The notes beneath the pieces were generated by a model that was given only the letters and a program-made list of their open reading frames with translations, was not told where the DNA came from and ran no database searches. This document shows positions 27,231-37,154 of a DNA stretch of 41,268 nucleotides, in pieces (the first letter of the stretch is position 1; the number at the start of each line of letters is the position of its first letter). Both the position numbers and the translations under genes were made by a program. Location of the stretch: positions 1 to 41,268 of the forward strand of contig PBPL01000046.1 in assembly GCA_002724675.1 (NCBI GenBank). Reading direction: 5' to 3'. Origin of the DNA: Deltaproteobacteria bacterium. GTDB taxonomy: Bacteria > Myxococcota_A > UBA796 > UBA9615.

Positions 27231-28615
27231 TCGACACCGGCGCGCCATCCTCGGTCGATGGTAGGGGGCCCAACATTCCGCTTGCCCTTCCCTCGCCAGT
27301 TCTCGCCGTATTGTTGATGGTCAGTCTAGCCACGGCACTGGCTCCCGTGTCCGTACAAGCAGCTCCTAAAGACGCTGCTCGGTCCTTCATCCAGATCACG
27401 GGTGGCAGCGCGGCACAGCTCCCACTTGCGCTCACCGAGCCTCGAGAGTTGGGCCCGGTGGACGGCGACGTGAAGCAGACACTGCAGACTGTCGTGCGCG
27501 ATGACCTACTGCTGTCGGGCTACTTCAAGTTGCTCAGCAGTGACGCCTTCATTGAACCGGTCTCCGCGGGCATCGAGTCCGGGACGTTCGACTTCGACCA
27601 CTGGCGTCTCTCCGGAGCTGTCGGACTGGTCAAGAGCAACTATGTCGTCGAGGGTGACAATGTGGCTGTCGAAGTCCGAATCTACGATGTAGACGCCGGC
27701 CTACCCATGTTGGCTCGCCGCATCTCGGGCACACGTTCCAGCCTGCGGCGCATCGCCCACCGAGTCGCCAATGCCGTCATCGAAGCCTTCACCGGGACCC
27801 CAGGGATGTTTGACACCCGGATTCTCGCGGTGGTCGACTATGGCACGGGCAAAGAGGTCTACACCTTCGATCTGGACGGCCACAATCGCCGGTCTGTAAG
27901 CCGCAACGGCTCTCTCAACCTCAGCCCCGCCTGGTCTCCCAACGGACACCTGATCAGCTACACCTCCTACCGCGACAACAACCCCGACCTCTGGGTGACC
28001 GACTTACGAACCGGGCGACACAGTAAGATCTCGGCTCATCCTGGCATCAATGCTGGAGCTGAGTGGGCTCCCGACGGAAGCGAGCTTGCCCTCACTCTCA
28101 GCAAGGATGGTGACTCCGAGATCTATGCCATCAGCCCTGAGGGGTCGATTCTCAGGAGGCTCACTCGGCAGTGGGGCATCGACGTGAGCCCTAGCTATTC
28201 GCCAGATGGAAAACAGATCGCGTTCACGAGCAGTCGCAATGGAACTCCCCAGGTCTTCATCATGGACCGCGATGGGTCCAACACCCGTCTACTGACGCAC
28301 CGAGGCGGTCACAATGTCAGCCCGGTTTTCTCTCCCGATGGCATGCGCATCGCCTTCGCCGGACGAGATGAAGGGCGCTTCGACATCTTCGTCATCAACA
28401 CTGACGGCACTGGGCTCCGTCGACTGACGCAAAACGAGAGTGACGATGAAGACCCAAGCTGGTCACCGGGCGGCACACACATTGTGTTCTCCTCCGCTCG
28501 GTCAGGCCGTGGAAAGCAGCTCTACATCATGACTTCGGATGGCGCGAGCCAACAACGGATCACCGACGGAACGGGGTCGTTCAGCAACCCTACCTGGGGC
28601 TCAAGCCGCCGTTGA
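27227..28615 (+). CDS. tolB: Tol-Pal system beta-propeller protein TolB
   Basis: Repeated LSPAWSPNG, VSPSYSPDGKQIAFTSSRNGTPQVFIMDRDGSN, VSPVFSPDGMRIAF. Likely TTG start overlapping the tolA stop (TTGA); ATG at 27317 is an alternative. Confidence 0.92.
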   Translation: MIDTGAPSSVDGRGPNIPLALPSPVLAVLLMVSLATALAPVSVQAAPKDAARSFIQITGGSAAQLPLALTEPRELGPVDGDVKQTLQTVVRDDLLLSGYFKLLSSDAFIEPVSAGIESGTFDFDHWRLSGAVGLVKSNYVVEGDNVAVEVRIYDVDAGLPMLARRISGTRSSLRRIAHRVANAVIEAFTGTPGMFDTRILAVVDYGTGKEVYTFDLDGHNRRSVSRNGSLNLSPAWSPNGHLISYTSYRDNNPDLWVTDLRTGRHSKISAHPGINAGAEWAPDGSELALTLSKDGDSEIYAISPEGSILRRLTRQWGIDVSPSYSPDGKQIAFTSSRNGTPQVFIMDRDGSNTRLLTHRGGHNVSPVFSPDGMRIAFAGRDEGRFDIFVINTDGTGLRRLTQNESDDEDPSWSPGGTHIVFSSARSGRGKQLYIMTSDGASQQRITDGTGSFSNPTWGSSRR

Positions 28616-29609
28616 CGTCGGAGAGACCGGCCCAAGACCTTTGCCCACCCCACATGGCCGCGAGGCGCCCCAACGGCTTGGCCTGATCGATCTGGGCAGT
28701 AACTCCGCCCAGATGAGCTTGCTCTTCCGCCATGCACAGGATCCGCTGCGGTTTCGGGTTGCGGAGGAGCTCCTCTTTGTCACGGGCCTGAGTCGTAATC
28801 TGAGCCCTGATGGACATCTTTCGACTGCGGGTAAGACTCGGGCTCGCACAGCACTTCGACACTTCGCTCGACGCCTGGAGACCCTCGGTGTCAACGCCAC
28901 CGATGTGCGAGCGGTCGCGACCGCTGGGATACGGCGAAGCACCGACGGCATCGCCTTTCTGGAGGAAGTCCGCGAGGAGATCGGCTTGAAGCTCGAAGTC
29001 ATCTCGGGGGCAGAAGAAGCGGAACTCTCTGCGCTGGCTCAGGAGCGCTCGTTTCCTCGCCTCTGCCCCCTCATTGTGCTCGATATCGGAGGCCGCAGCA
29101 CAGAGTTAGCCCTCCGCTTTCCCGGCAAGACCCTCTGGAAAACATCCTTGGATGTGGGTTCTGTCCAGTTGAGCGAGCAGCACGGCTCCAACGCTGCAGC
29201 CCTCGAGAAGGGGGTAGACCGGGCATTGGCCCCTTGGAGAGACTCTTGGTCCCTGGAGCGTGGTTCCTGGCCGGCGGAGGCCCCAGTCGTGGGCGTCGCA
29301 GGAACCGTCACGACAGCGCGACAGGTCCTCCTGGGGCTGCGCGAATGGGACCCGACAAAACTGCATGGCAGCGAGCTGGAGGCGTATCAGGTGGAAGGGT
29401 TGATACAGCGTCTCAGTGCGATGACAGCGGAAGAGCGGCTCCAACTCCCAGGAATGCATCCCGGGAGAGCGGACCTCATCGTCGCCGGGCTGTCGCTGCT
29501 CGCTGGACTCATGCGTGTACTGGAGCGCGACCGCTGCCTCGTCTCAGACCGCGGCGTCCGCTACGGGCTCCTGTGGCAGCGTTGGCCTCTAGTCCAGATT
29601 CGCGACTGA
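28539..29609 (+). CDS. Ppx/GppA-family exopolyphosphatase/guanosine pentaphosphatase
   Basis: LGLIDLGSNSAQMSLL, RAVATAGIRRS, SGAEEAELSAL, IVLDIGGRSTELAL, VGVAGTVTT. The first codons overlap tolB; the true start is probably a little downstream. Confidence 0.9.
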   Translation: MARANNGSPTERGRSATLPGAQAAVDVGETGPRPLPTPHGREAPQRLGLIDLGSNSAQMSLLFRHAQDPLRFRVAEELLFVTGLSRNLSPDGHLSTAGKTRARTALRHFARRLETLGVNATDVRAVATAGIRRSTDGIAFLEEVREEIGLKLEVISGAEEAELSALAQERSFPRLCPLIVLDIGGRSTELALRFPGKTLWKTSLDVGSVQLSEQHGSNAAALEKGVDRALAPWRDSWSLERGSWPAEAPVVGVAGTVTTARQVLLGLREWDPTKLHGSELEAYQVEGLIQRLSAMTAEERLQLPGMHPGRADLIVAGLSLLAGLMRVLERDRCLVSDRGVRYGLLWQRWPLVQIRD

Positions 29610-29622
29610 GCGCTGAAGACCT

Positions 29623-32600
29623 CTACAGCGCGCCCACCGCGAAGTGCACCTGAACCAACTCACCCAGGGCAATCCGACCGGCATCGTCAAACTGTTCCGG
29701 GCGGAAAGCGACATCTAGCCGCAGCGGCCCAATGGGCGTAATCCGCCGCAAGCCAATACCAAACGTTGCATGCAAGGGCGGCGCCCGCGACGAGTGGATG
29801 CCATCGGGGACATCGCCATAGAGCAGCGCGTTGCCCGCATCGTGGAAGACGACGAGCCTCCAGTCGGCAACAAAGGGCAGCGGAAACTGAAACTGGACCG
29901 AGTATCGGTAGAAGGCGTTGCCTCCAACCGCTACTCGTCGATCCGCGTGGGTCGACGAGAGCAGTCCAAGGTCTTGAAGAGCACCTGAGCGCAGACCCGA
30001 AGGGCCGATAGAGTCGATCCGATACCCCCGAACCGTACTCGTTCCACCGAGGCGAAATCGCCACTCCACCGGCGCTAGTTCGCCGTCATAAGACCAAAGC
30101 ACCCCACCCCCAGCTTCCAACTGGAGCCCAAACCCCTGATCCCCGAAGGGAATCAACCCAACGACTCGGCCGATAGCTCGTCCAAAAGCAGGTGAGTCAG
30201 GCAGCACGGAGCTTGGTGTCGTGTCAGCTGCCAAGGAAGCGTAGAGACCGCGGGTCGGATTGAAGGGATCGTCGCGCCGATCGACCACCGCAGAGATCCC
30301 CAGCAACACAAATGGGTGGGGGTGAAGCAGCGGATTTTCCACCACCTTGTCGAAGCGAGGGCTCAGCTGTGCGGTCGGATCCACCCGGATGGGTGCGCGC
30401 AATTGGAACTCCACACGGCCATCCAGGTTCAGCCCTTCAGCACCTCGCCAGCCTGCCGACAGAGACACCATGCTTCGGCTGAGACGAAACGTCGGCTCGT
30501 CCAGTTCCTCATTGATGACTACGCTGACCGTGCCCCGAACCGGAACCCCTGGGATGTAGGGCAGCTCGGCGCCGAGAGCCGCCCGATACTCGGGGCGGGG
30601 GACAACATCAAAAGTCAGATACCGCCAATCAACGGAGACGCGACCACGAGTCCACAAGGAGAAGCCGCGGCCATCCAAGTTTCGAAGCCGCGCTTCACCA
30701 CTGAGTCGGGGCCCGTCGTCAGGTGCGGTGACCCCAGCCCCAAAGAGAAACGAGAAGCGATTGCGTTCGTTCGCAATGACCTCCACGTCCCGCACCCGGC
30801 CGATCGTCTGTACGGGCCCGATCTCCACCTGGCGGAACAATCCACTTCGAAGCAGCCGGGCCTGAGCGGACTTGAGCACCGAGGGGCGATACACGTCCCC
30901 AGCCTGAACGGGGACATCGCGCCGGATCAGCCCCACGTGGGTGTGCCGGTTCTCACGCACCAAGACCTGACCAAAGCGAGCGGCCACGCCAGGCTCAGCC
31001 CGGATCATCAAGCGTACGAGAGTGCCATCGTCGGAGAACTCCCGGGCGATCTCGACCTCAGCATCCAAGTACCCGAGCTCCGAGAGCGCCAGACGGGCCT
31101 CGGCAGCAAGCTCATCGACCGCCGACGGATTGAATGGGCGATCCACAAGCCGACGCCTCCAGCCGACCAGAAGACGGCGGTCCAACGTCACGGGGGTCTC
31201 GATACTCAGGCCCTCCACGCTGGTCTGAATCCCCTCGTCTATGGACACAGCGACGCGTAGCCTGGGCGATGGGGCGGGGGCTCGGCTACCGCTGGCTTGG
31301 CCCTCTTCGGTGGAGCCCACCCCGCCGACATCGGGACCCTGCCTGGACGAATCCTCCGACTCACCCACAAACTCAGCAACGTGCGACAAGCCCACATTCA
31401 GGAAGCCACGAGCCCGGTAATAGTCCCTGAGGACCTGTAGAGACGCCTCCATCGCATTCTCGGTGTAGAAGCGGCGATAGATGGGCAACCCGAGCACTAG
31501 GCTCAGCGCGGGTCGATGACCAAGTACCTCAGGGCTCGCATCACTCAAGACCTGGAGGACTTCGTTGTCGCTCAAGGCCTCGTTCCCTTCCACCACCACG
31601 TCCGAGCGACTCAAGACAATCCGTGGCCCGGTAGTCACCAAGAAGGTCAATCGCCGCACCAGCTGAGGCCGTGGTTGTCGATACGGTGCAGCCGAAAGGT
31701 TTGGGGCCCCCTCATCGGCCACTAAGACCTCCACCTGAGCTTGCAGAAACCCCTTACTCCGCAAGAAACGCCTCAACTGGTTGGCAGCCTCTTCGGTGTA
31801 CGAATCCGAGACGCGATGAGCGCTCACCAAGCCGATCACCTCCTCCAAGCGCCTCGTGGTCCATTCGGGCCTGCGCGGCCCATCAAATCGGAACTCGGTG
31901 CGCACGTGTCGCCCGGCATCTACCGGCAGCACAATGGTGACCTCGGCCTCCTCCCGATCGAGACGTACCTCCACCGGTAGACGACCCGAAGCCCGGGAAC
32001 CGAACCGAAGCACTCGGGCCTCGACGTAACCAACCCGGCGATATCGATCGAGCAACAACTGGACCGCGCGAGCGAGGTCTTCCTCCCGAAAGATCCGACC
32101 GACGCGGAGCCGCCCCCCAACCAACTCCACGAGACGCTCTTGAGTGAAGCCGGCCATGGCCTCCGGCAGGAACTGGATCTCGCCGATTCGATACGGGCGT
32201 CCCTCGTCGACGCGCAACTCAATCACCTTGCCCCCTCCGCGGCCCTGGCCCAGCCGGTGACTGACCGTCGCATCCAAGAAGCCGTGAGCCCGATACTGCT
32301 CTTCAGCCTGCCGAGCCAGTCGCACCTCGTCCTCGTGAACATAGGGATCACCTGCGGCCCGGGACAAGGCGGCTCTGACCACCGCCTGGGACAGCTTCCT
32401 GACCCCTCGGAGACGAATTGCAGAAATGCGGGGGCTGGGCACCAGGACAAAGGTGAGCTTCACACCTCCCGGGACCGGCCGGACCCTAGCGCGCACATCG
32501 TCAAATTGGCCGAGCCGGAACAATCTCTGGACTGAGCTACTGACTTTCTGTGGGCTGTACGGTTCACCTTGTTCCTGCGCCACCAGATATCTAAGTTGAT

Positions 32601-32787
32601 CGGCGTCCACCTTGCGGGGAGCTTGAAACTCCACCGCCACAACCGCCTTCCCCGCGAAGTCGGTCGTGGTCCTCAAGCCCTGGGCCCACGCAGCGTCACC
32701 CGCGCTGAGCAGCAGCAGGGGGACGAGCAGGAACGACACCGACAGCCAGTGCCCAGGCCTGTTTAGTCGCAGGTCGTTAGAACTCAA
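29623..32787 (-). CDS. tamA: Omp85-family TamA/BamA-like outer membrane protein with an expanded POTRA array
   Basis: Signal peptide; seven POTRA-like repeats by eye; C-terminal barrel with FRLGGTSTVRGYRIDSIGPSG (RGY motif). TTG start overlapping the tamB stop. Confidence 0.88.
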   Translation of the reverse strand: MSSNDLRLNRPGHWLSVSFLLVPLLLLSAGDAAWAQGLRTTTDFAGKAVVAVEFQAPRKVDADQLRYLVAQEQGEPYSPQKVSSSVQRLFRLGQFDDVRARVRPVPGGVKLTFVLVPSPRISAIRLRGVRKLSQAVVRAALSRAAGDPYVHEDEVRLARQAEEQYRAHGFLDATVSHRLGQGRGGGKVIELRVDEGRPYRIGEIQFLPEAMAGFTQERLVELVGGRLRVGRIFREEDLARAVQLLLDRYRRVGYVEARVLRFGSRASGRLPVEVRLDREEAEVTIVLPVDAGRHVRTEFRFDGPRRPEWTTRRLEEVIGLVSAHRVSDSYTEEAANQLRRFLRSKGFLQAQVEVLVADEGAPNLSAAPYRQPRPQLVRRLTFLVTTGPRIVLSRSDVVVEGNEALSDNEVLQVLSDASPEVLGHRPALSLVLGLPIYRRFYTENAMEASLQVLRDYYRARGFLNVGLSHVAEFVGESEDSSRQGPDVGGVGSTEEGQASGSRAPAPSPRLRVAVSIDEGIQTSVEGLSIETPVTLDRRLLVGWRRRLVDRPFNPSAVDELAAEARLALSELGYLDAEVEIAREFSDDGTLVRLMIRAEPGVAARFGQVLVRENRHTHVGLIRRDVPVQAGDVYRPSVLKSAQARLLRSGLFRQVEIGPVQTIGRVRDVEVIANERNRFSFLFGAGVTAPDDGPRLSGEARLRNLDGRGFSLWTRGRVSVDWRYLTFDVVPRPEYRAALGAELPYIPGVPVRGTVSVVINEELDEPTFRLSRSMVSLSAGWRGAEGLNLDGRVEFQLRAPIRVDPTAQLSPRFDKVVENPLLHPHPFVLLGISAVVDRRDDPFNPTRGLYASLAADTTPSSVLPDSPAFGRAIGRVVGLIPFGDQGFGLQLEAGGGVLWSYDGELAPVEWRFRLGGTSTVRGYRIDSIGPSGLRSGALQDLGLLSSTHADRRVAVGGNAFYRYSVQFQFPLPFVADWRLVVFHDAGNALLYGDVPDGIHSSRAPPLHATFGIGLRRITPIGPLRLDVAFRPEQFDDAGRIALGELVQVHFAVGAL

Positions 32788-35700
32788 TCCAAGTCCAACT
32801 CGAACTTCATGTCGAGACCAAAGTTGCCGTAGTCCTGAGTCGCTTGGTCGTCTCGCAACCAGGACGCCTCCAGATACAAGTTGCGAAGGAATCGAAGCTG
32901 AAGCCGCCCCACACTGTCGACCGTCCGTCCACCAGCTGTGTAGCCAACTCCCCCCTCCAAGGTGAGCAGGCCAGGCACCACCTCTTTGGTGAGAACCGCC
33001 CAGACGGTCGTCGCGCCGGTGGTCTCGGTATACACGGGCACAATCTCTAGGCGGTCGGGGAGCGTCTTCTGGCCGGCACCGGACATGGTCGCCCGAAAGG
33101 ATGTCGCCGCAGTCTCGCCGAGGGTACCGAGACCGGCACCCCCAGCAGCAGCAAGAACCCCGGCGAGGTCGGCCTCTGCCAGCTGCTCCTGAGTCAAGCC
33201 GAACAAGAGCAGGTTGTGAATGTCGGCCTCAGCCAGATACGGGCTCGATATGGCATTGAGCTGCGGACCATCCAGCGGGCCGACGATCGTGTAGGTGATC
33301 CGATAGGTTTCTTCACGGTTACTCACATCGGTCCACATGCTGAGTTCCATCGACGGGAACCAACCACCGCCAGCCTCGAATCGAGCAACGCCAGGCTCAA
33401 GGGTGAAGTCTCTACCCTTCCACGGGAAGAGGCCGCTCTCTATGCGCATGGCACCGCTCAACAAGACTTGGCTGGTGTTGCCACCCACGTGAAGAGACTC
33501 GGCTGTCCCACGGATAGTGCCGAGGTTGTTGTCGATCCGAAGCCCACCCAGCTTGGACCGGACGTTGATGTCAAAGTCGAACAAGCCCGGGACCTCGGCG
33601 CCGGCGAGGTTCTCGGTGGCGCTGTCTCGAAAGGTGAACACCGAACGTGTCCAGTTCAGCGGCTCGCGCAGCACCATCTCGTTGACATCGATCTTCCCCT
33701 GGAGGGTCAGCTTGTCTGGAGACGTCCCAATAAATTGCAAATCAAGATCACCACGACCTGGTGGCAAGAAACTTGGGTACTTTATGGTGCAGTCAGTGCA
33801 CTTCGCCTTAAGGGCATACTTCCGAGGTCGATAGCCTGTCTGATCTAGAATCAGGTGAGAGCCATCAAAGCCACTAATTACGCCACCTCCAAGCCGGGCA
33901 TCTAGACTCTCGAAGGTCAGACGTCGATCTAGAAGACTCACTCGCAGTGCATTGACCTCCAGTGGATGTGGAAAATAGATGGTCTTGATGATTGCAGCCC
34001 TCAGCTCCGCCGTTCCTTCCACATCGACCGAAGCGGGAGACTGGCCGCTGATGTCCAGAGCCAACTGCAACGACTGAGCCTCGACGCGGTCGAATACATC
34101 GTAGGCAAGGTCCACGAAGCTAGCGTCAACGGCGCCACGGACTGTCACCGCTAGCGGGCCCGAGGGTCGCAGCCACCCTGCCACCTCCAGATCCGTGCGG
34201 CCCTGGGTGCCGGTCAGTGCAACATGATCGAAGCGGTACGCCCCACCTTGATACCGAATCACCAGGGGCTCGTCCTTTGCGGACTCGATTCGTCGGGCCC
34301 CACGCTGCACAAACAAATCGTCCAGACGCAAGGCGAGATCGTGCCACCCATCTTTCATCGTCCCCGCGCCAACCAACGAACCGGCAAGCCCCGCGCTCAC
34401 CGGTTCACTGCGCGCAAGGACTGCCTGGGGCAAGTAGGGGTCTAGCGTGAGGGCCTCCGAATCGAACGCGAAGCTATAGGGCCAGAGACCCTCCATGAGT
34501 AGGGTTGCTTCGGCACCCAAGTTGCCCCCGAGCAGAGAGGCATTCGCGGTCAATCGATGCTCAGCAATGGCGAGATGGAGACGCGAGTCACCCAACGGCC
34601 GGCCACGGTAGCGAACATCCCGAGCCTGGAGCCGCCCCTGAACATGTACGTCCCTGAGGGTTCCCGTGAGAACAGCGCTCCCAGCCAGGTTGCCAGTCCA
34701 CTGGGACCTGGCTCCGGTGTCTCCGCTCGCCATACCGTCAGGCGAGACGGGAAAGGTCGCCTCGATCCAGGAGACCTCGTCCAGGCCCATGCGAGGCAAG
34801 CGGAACTCAAAGTTCACCGCGCCACTGCGAGCAATGGAACCTCGTCCGAACAAAGCATCGCCTGATGACTTCCGGGCAAATCCTTCTTCGATGAACAGTG
34901 TTCCATCCCTGACCTGGGCTTGGACATCAACGCTGGCGAATCCCTCTCCTAGATATCGGACGTCCTTGCCCTGCACCCAACCCCAGCCAGACAGCTGTGA
35001 GGGTGGGCCAAAGAGCCAAGCCTCACCCCATGCCGAACCACTCATGGGAACAGCGTCCCCAAAAAAGATCGGCAGCAGGTCCTGCGCTCGGCCTTGGCCC
35101 TCGGGCACCGTCGCCTCAATTCCAATCTCAAGACGCTCCCGATCACCTCCTCGCCTCACATCAGCAAAGTGAAGGACTACCTGGGCCTCAAAGTCACTCT
35201 CGCCGCGCAGGCCACGAATACCGGTGAACTTGAGCGGTTCACGTACATGCCAGTGGACATCGCCACCGACTCGCCCAAATGGCCAGTCCAGGAGTACGAA
35301 GTCGTCCAGCTCGAGGAAGCCTCGAATGTCCAGGTCGCGGGTCTGGCCGACAATGTGTGCCTCGAGCCCCCCCCTGCCCTCCACATGGACTCCCACCACG
35401 TTGTTTCGCAAGTCGCGCGCATCGAAGGTCTCTGCACGAACTTGAATGTTCAAGCCCAACGGACGAAGGAACAGGAAGTCAGCACTGACCTGCAGGGTCG
35501 AGCCGGGACCACGGATAGTAGCCGGCGCAAGTAGACAGTTCTTGGGACCGATCGTGATCCCGGTCGAGATCTCAGCCAAGGGCACGTGCAGAAGTTGCTT
35601 GCGCGGCTCAGGAGCGTCCCAAGCCTTGTCGAAGACCAACAGGTCCGTGGCGCGGACCTCGGCCGAGCCTTCACCAAGAAAACCACCCCGGATCCTGCCC

Positions 35701-36968
35701 TGTAGCTCCGCCTGACCGTTGAGCCCCAAGGCCACCCAGGCTCCGGGAACCGTGACAGAGTCCAATACCTTCTCCAGGGCGAGGTCCTGGAACTCCAGCG
35801 CAAGATTCCACGGAAGATCCCCGCGAAATTCGAGCTCGCCGCCTAGGCGCACCCGCCCTCCCCCCCAGAGAACTGAGCTCTGCTCGGACAACTTGAGGAG
35901 TCCCCCTTCATAGGTGCCAATTAGGGTGGGGTCCCCCGCATGCACCCAACGCTTCTTCGGGTGCTTCATCAGCTGCGCACCCACCCCTTGGCCTCGAATG
36001 ATGAAGGTCCCTTTGGGGTCGAGGCCAGCACCCGACATCCCCACCCTCACATCCAGTTGACCCGAGAGGTTGGGAAGGGCTGGCCAGGCATCACGAAGGG
36101 TCGACAGGTCGAGGTTGCCCTCGCCATTGAGGCTGTAGCTGACCGGACCAGCCTTGCCTGGGGCCTGGGTCGGTTTGAGATTCACTACGCCATCCAGCGC
36201 AATCTCCCCGGTTCGCGTCACCAAGGAGTAACCCACGAGACTGACCACCCCCTGGTCTACGGCGAAGGTGCCGGAGCGAAGCTCAGCCCGCTCCCGCAGC
36301 TGACCTGCGTAGACGTCCACAGTCTCCACACCCAGTTGTCCCAAACCGCTGCCGCTGCGGTCCTGGCGAAAATCCAACTCGAAGCCAGCAAAGGATGCGC
36401 CTAAGCCGGGTGGATCTACCGAGAGCCGTGCCGAAGCCTCCGCAACCCGCAGCACATCCAACCGAAGCGCCATAGGGTCACCCTCGGGAGGTCTCGCCAT
36501 CCGCTCGGTAAGGGCTGTGAAATCGCGGAGCTTGCCTTCCACAATCGCTGCTCTTAGTGCTGGCCGACTCACGTCCAAGAGTTCAACAGGCAGGGTCCCC
36601 CGCAATAGGCGCACGAGCGAGCCCAGCTTGAGCTCGAGACGCTCGAGACGAACGAGCGGCTGCCCCAGCCGTTCATCGCTTCGAGAGTGCACGGTCACAC
36701 CCTCTAGAACGAGCCCCGGACGCAGGACTCCTCGGACGGCGAGCTTCTGGACAAACAGGTCCTCCCCTAGAAGCTCTCCTCCCTGGAATTCGAGAAAGAG
36801 ACGTAGCCGGTCTCGCGTCGGTACTGCTCGACTAGCGCCCACCAACATGGCACCGAGCACGAGCAACACCACGGTTGCCACCAGCAACCGACCAGGTCGT
36901 CGGGGGGAACGCTGCCCTGGCCCGACTCTCGTTGGGGGGGTCGGCGCGGCAGCTTGGCCTTCGCTCAT
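32784..36968 (-). CDS. tamB: TamB (DUF490) translocation/assembly module protein
   Basis: N-terminal TM; long beta-rich body; C-term GAMRIESGLFPWKGRDFTLEPGVARFEAGGGWFPSMELSMWTDV...DIHNLLLFGLTQEQL; adjacent to tamA. Confidence 0.9.
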   Translation of the reverse strand: MSEGQAAAPTPPTRVGPGQRSPRRPGRLLVATVVLLVLGAMLVGASRAVPTRDRLRLFLEFQGGELLGEDLFVQKLAVRGVLRPGLVLEGVTVHSRSDERLGQPLVRLERLELKLGSLVRLLRGTLPVELLDVSRPALRAAIVEGKLRDFTALTERMARPPEGDPMALRLDVLRVAEASARLSVDPPGLGASFAGFELDFRQDRSGSGLGQLGVETVDVYAGQLRERAELRSGTFAVDQGVVSLVGYSLVTRTGEIALDGVVNLKPTQAPGKAGPVSYSLNGEGNLDLSTLRDAWPALPNLSGQLDVRVGMSGAGLDPKGTFIIRGQGVGAQLMKHPKKRWVHAGDPTLIGTYEGGLLKLSEQSSVLWGGGRVRLGGELEFRGDLPWNLALEFQDLALEKVLDSVTVPGAWVALGLNGQAELQGRIRGGFLGEGSAEVRATDLLVFDKAWDAPEPRKQLLHVPLAEISTGITIGPKNCLLAPATIRGPGSTLQVSADFLFLRPLGLNIQVRAETFDARDLRNNVVGVHVEGRGGLEAHIVGQTRDLDIRGFLELDDFVLLDWPFGRVGGDVHWHVREPLKFTGIRGLRGESDFEAQVVLHFADVRRGGDRERLEIGIEATVPEGQGRAQDLLPIFFGDAVPMSGSAWGEAWLFGPPSQLSGWGWVQGKDVRYLGEGFASVDVQAQVRDGTLFIEEGFARKSSGDALFGRGSIARSGAVNFEFRLPRMGLDEVSWIEATFPVSPDGMASGDTGARSQWTGNLAGSAVLTGTLRDVHVQGRLQARDVRYRGRPLGDSRLHLAIAEHRLTANASLLGGNLGAEATLLMEGLWPYSFAFDSEALTLDPYLPQAVLARSEPVSAGLAGSLVGAGTMKDGWHDLALRLDDLFVQRGARRIESAKDEPLVIRYQGGAYRFDHVALTGTQGRTDLEVAGWLRPSGPLAVTVRGAVDASFVDLAYDVFDRVEAQSLQLALDISGQSPASVDVEGTAELRAAIIKTIYFPHPLEVNALRVSLLDRRLTFESLDARLGGGVISGFDGSHLILDQTGYRPRKYALKAKCTDCTIKYPSFLPPGRGDLDLQFIGTSPDKLTLQGKIDVNEMVLREPLNWTRSVFTFRDSATENLAGAEVPGLFDFDINVRSKLGGLRIDNNLGTIRGTAESLHVGGNTSQVLLSGAMRIESGLFPWKGRDFTLEPGVARFEAGGGWFPSMELSMWTDVSNREETYRITYTIVGPLDGPQLNAISSPYLAEADIHNLLLFGLTQEQLAEADLAGVLAAAGGAGLGTLGETAATSFRATMSGAGQKTLPDRLEIVPVYTETTGATTVWAVLTKEVVPGLLTLEGGVGYTAGGRTVDSVGRLQLRFLRNLYLEASWLRDDQATQDYGNFGLDMKFELDLD

Positions 36969-37032
36969 AACCGAATGATAGAACGCCGGACCAACCCACG
37001 TGGGTTCGAGAGCATTTCAGGGGTCTGGAAAG

Positions 37033-37128
37033 AGCTGACTGATGGAGCGGGCGACGGGATTCGAACCCGCGACACCAAGCTTGGGAAGCTTGTACTCTAC
37101 CAACTGAGCTACGCCCGCTCAGTCAGCT
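37033..37128. repeat. 10-bp perfect inverted repeat immediately flanking the tRNA gene
   Basis: AGCTGACTGA at 37033-37042 and TCAGTCAGCT at 37119-37128 are exact reverse complements. Confidence 0.9.
37043..37118 (-). tRNA. tRNA-Gly (anticodon CCC), CCA encoded
   Basis: Reverse strand GCGGGCGTAGCTCAGTTGGTAGAGTACAAGCTTCCCAAGCTTGGTGTCGCGGGTTCGAATCCCGTCGCCCGCTCCA folds as a cloverleaf; anticodon loop TTCCCAA. Confidence 0.97.
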
Positions 37129-37154
37129 AGCTGGCGCGTTACGCAACCGACCGG

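Noticed and set aside
37033-37128. tRNA-flanking repeats as integration (att) sites of a mobile element
   Set aside because: They are inverted, not direct, repeats and no integrase or mobile genes are nearby; leader/trailer pairing fits better.
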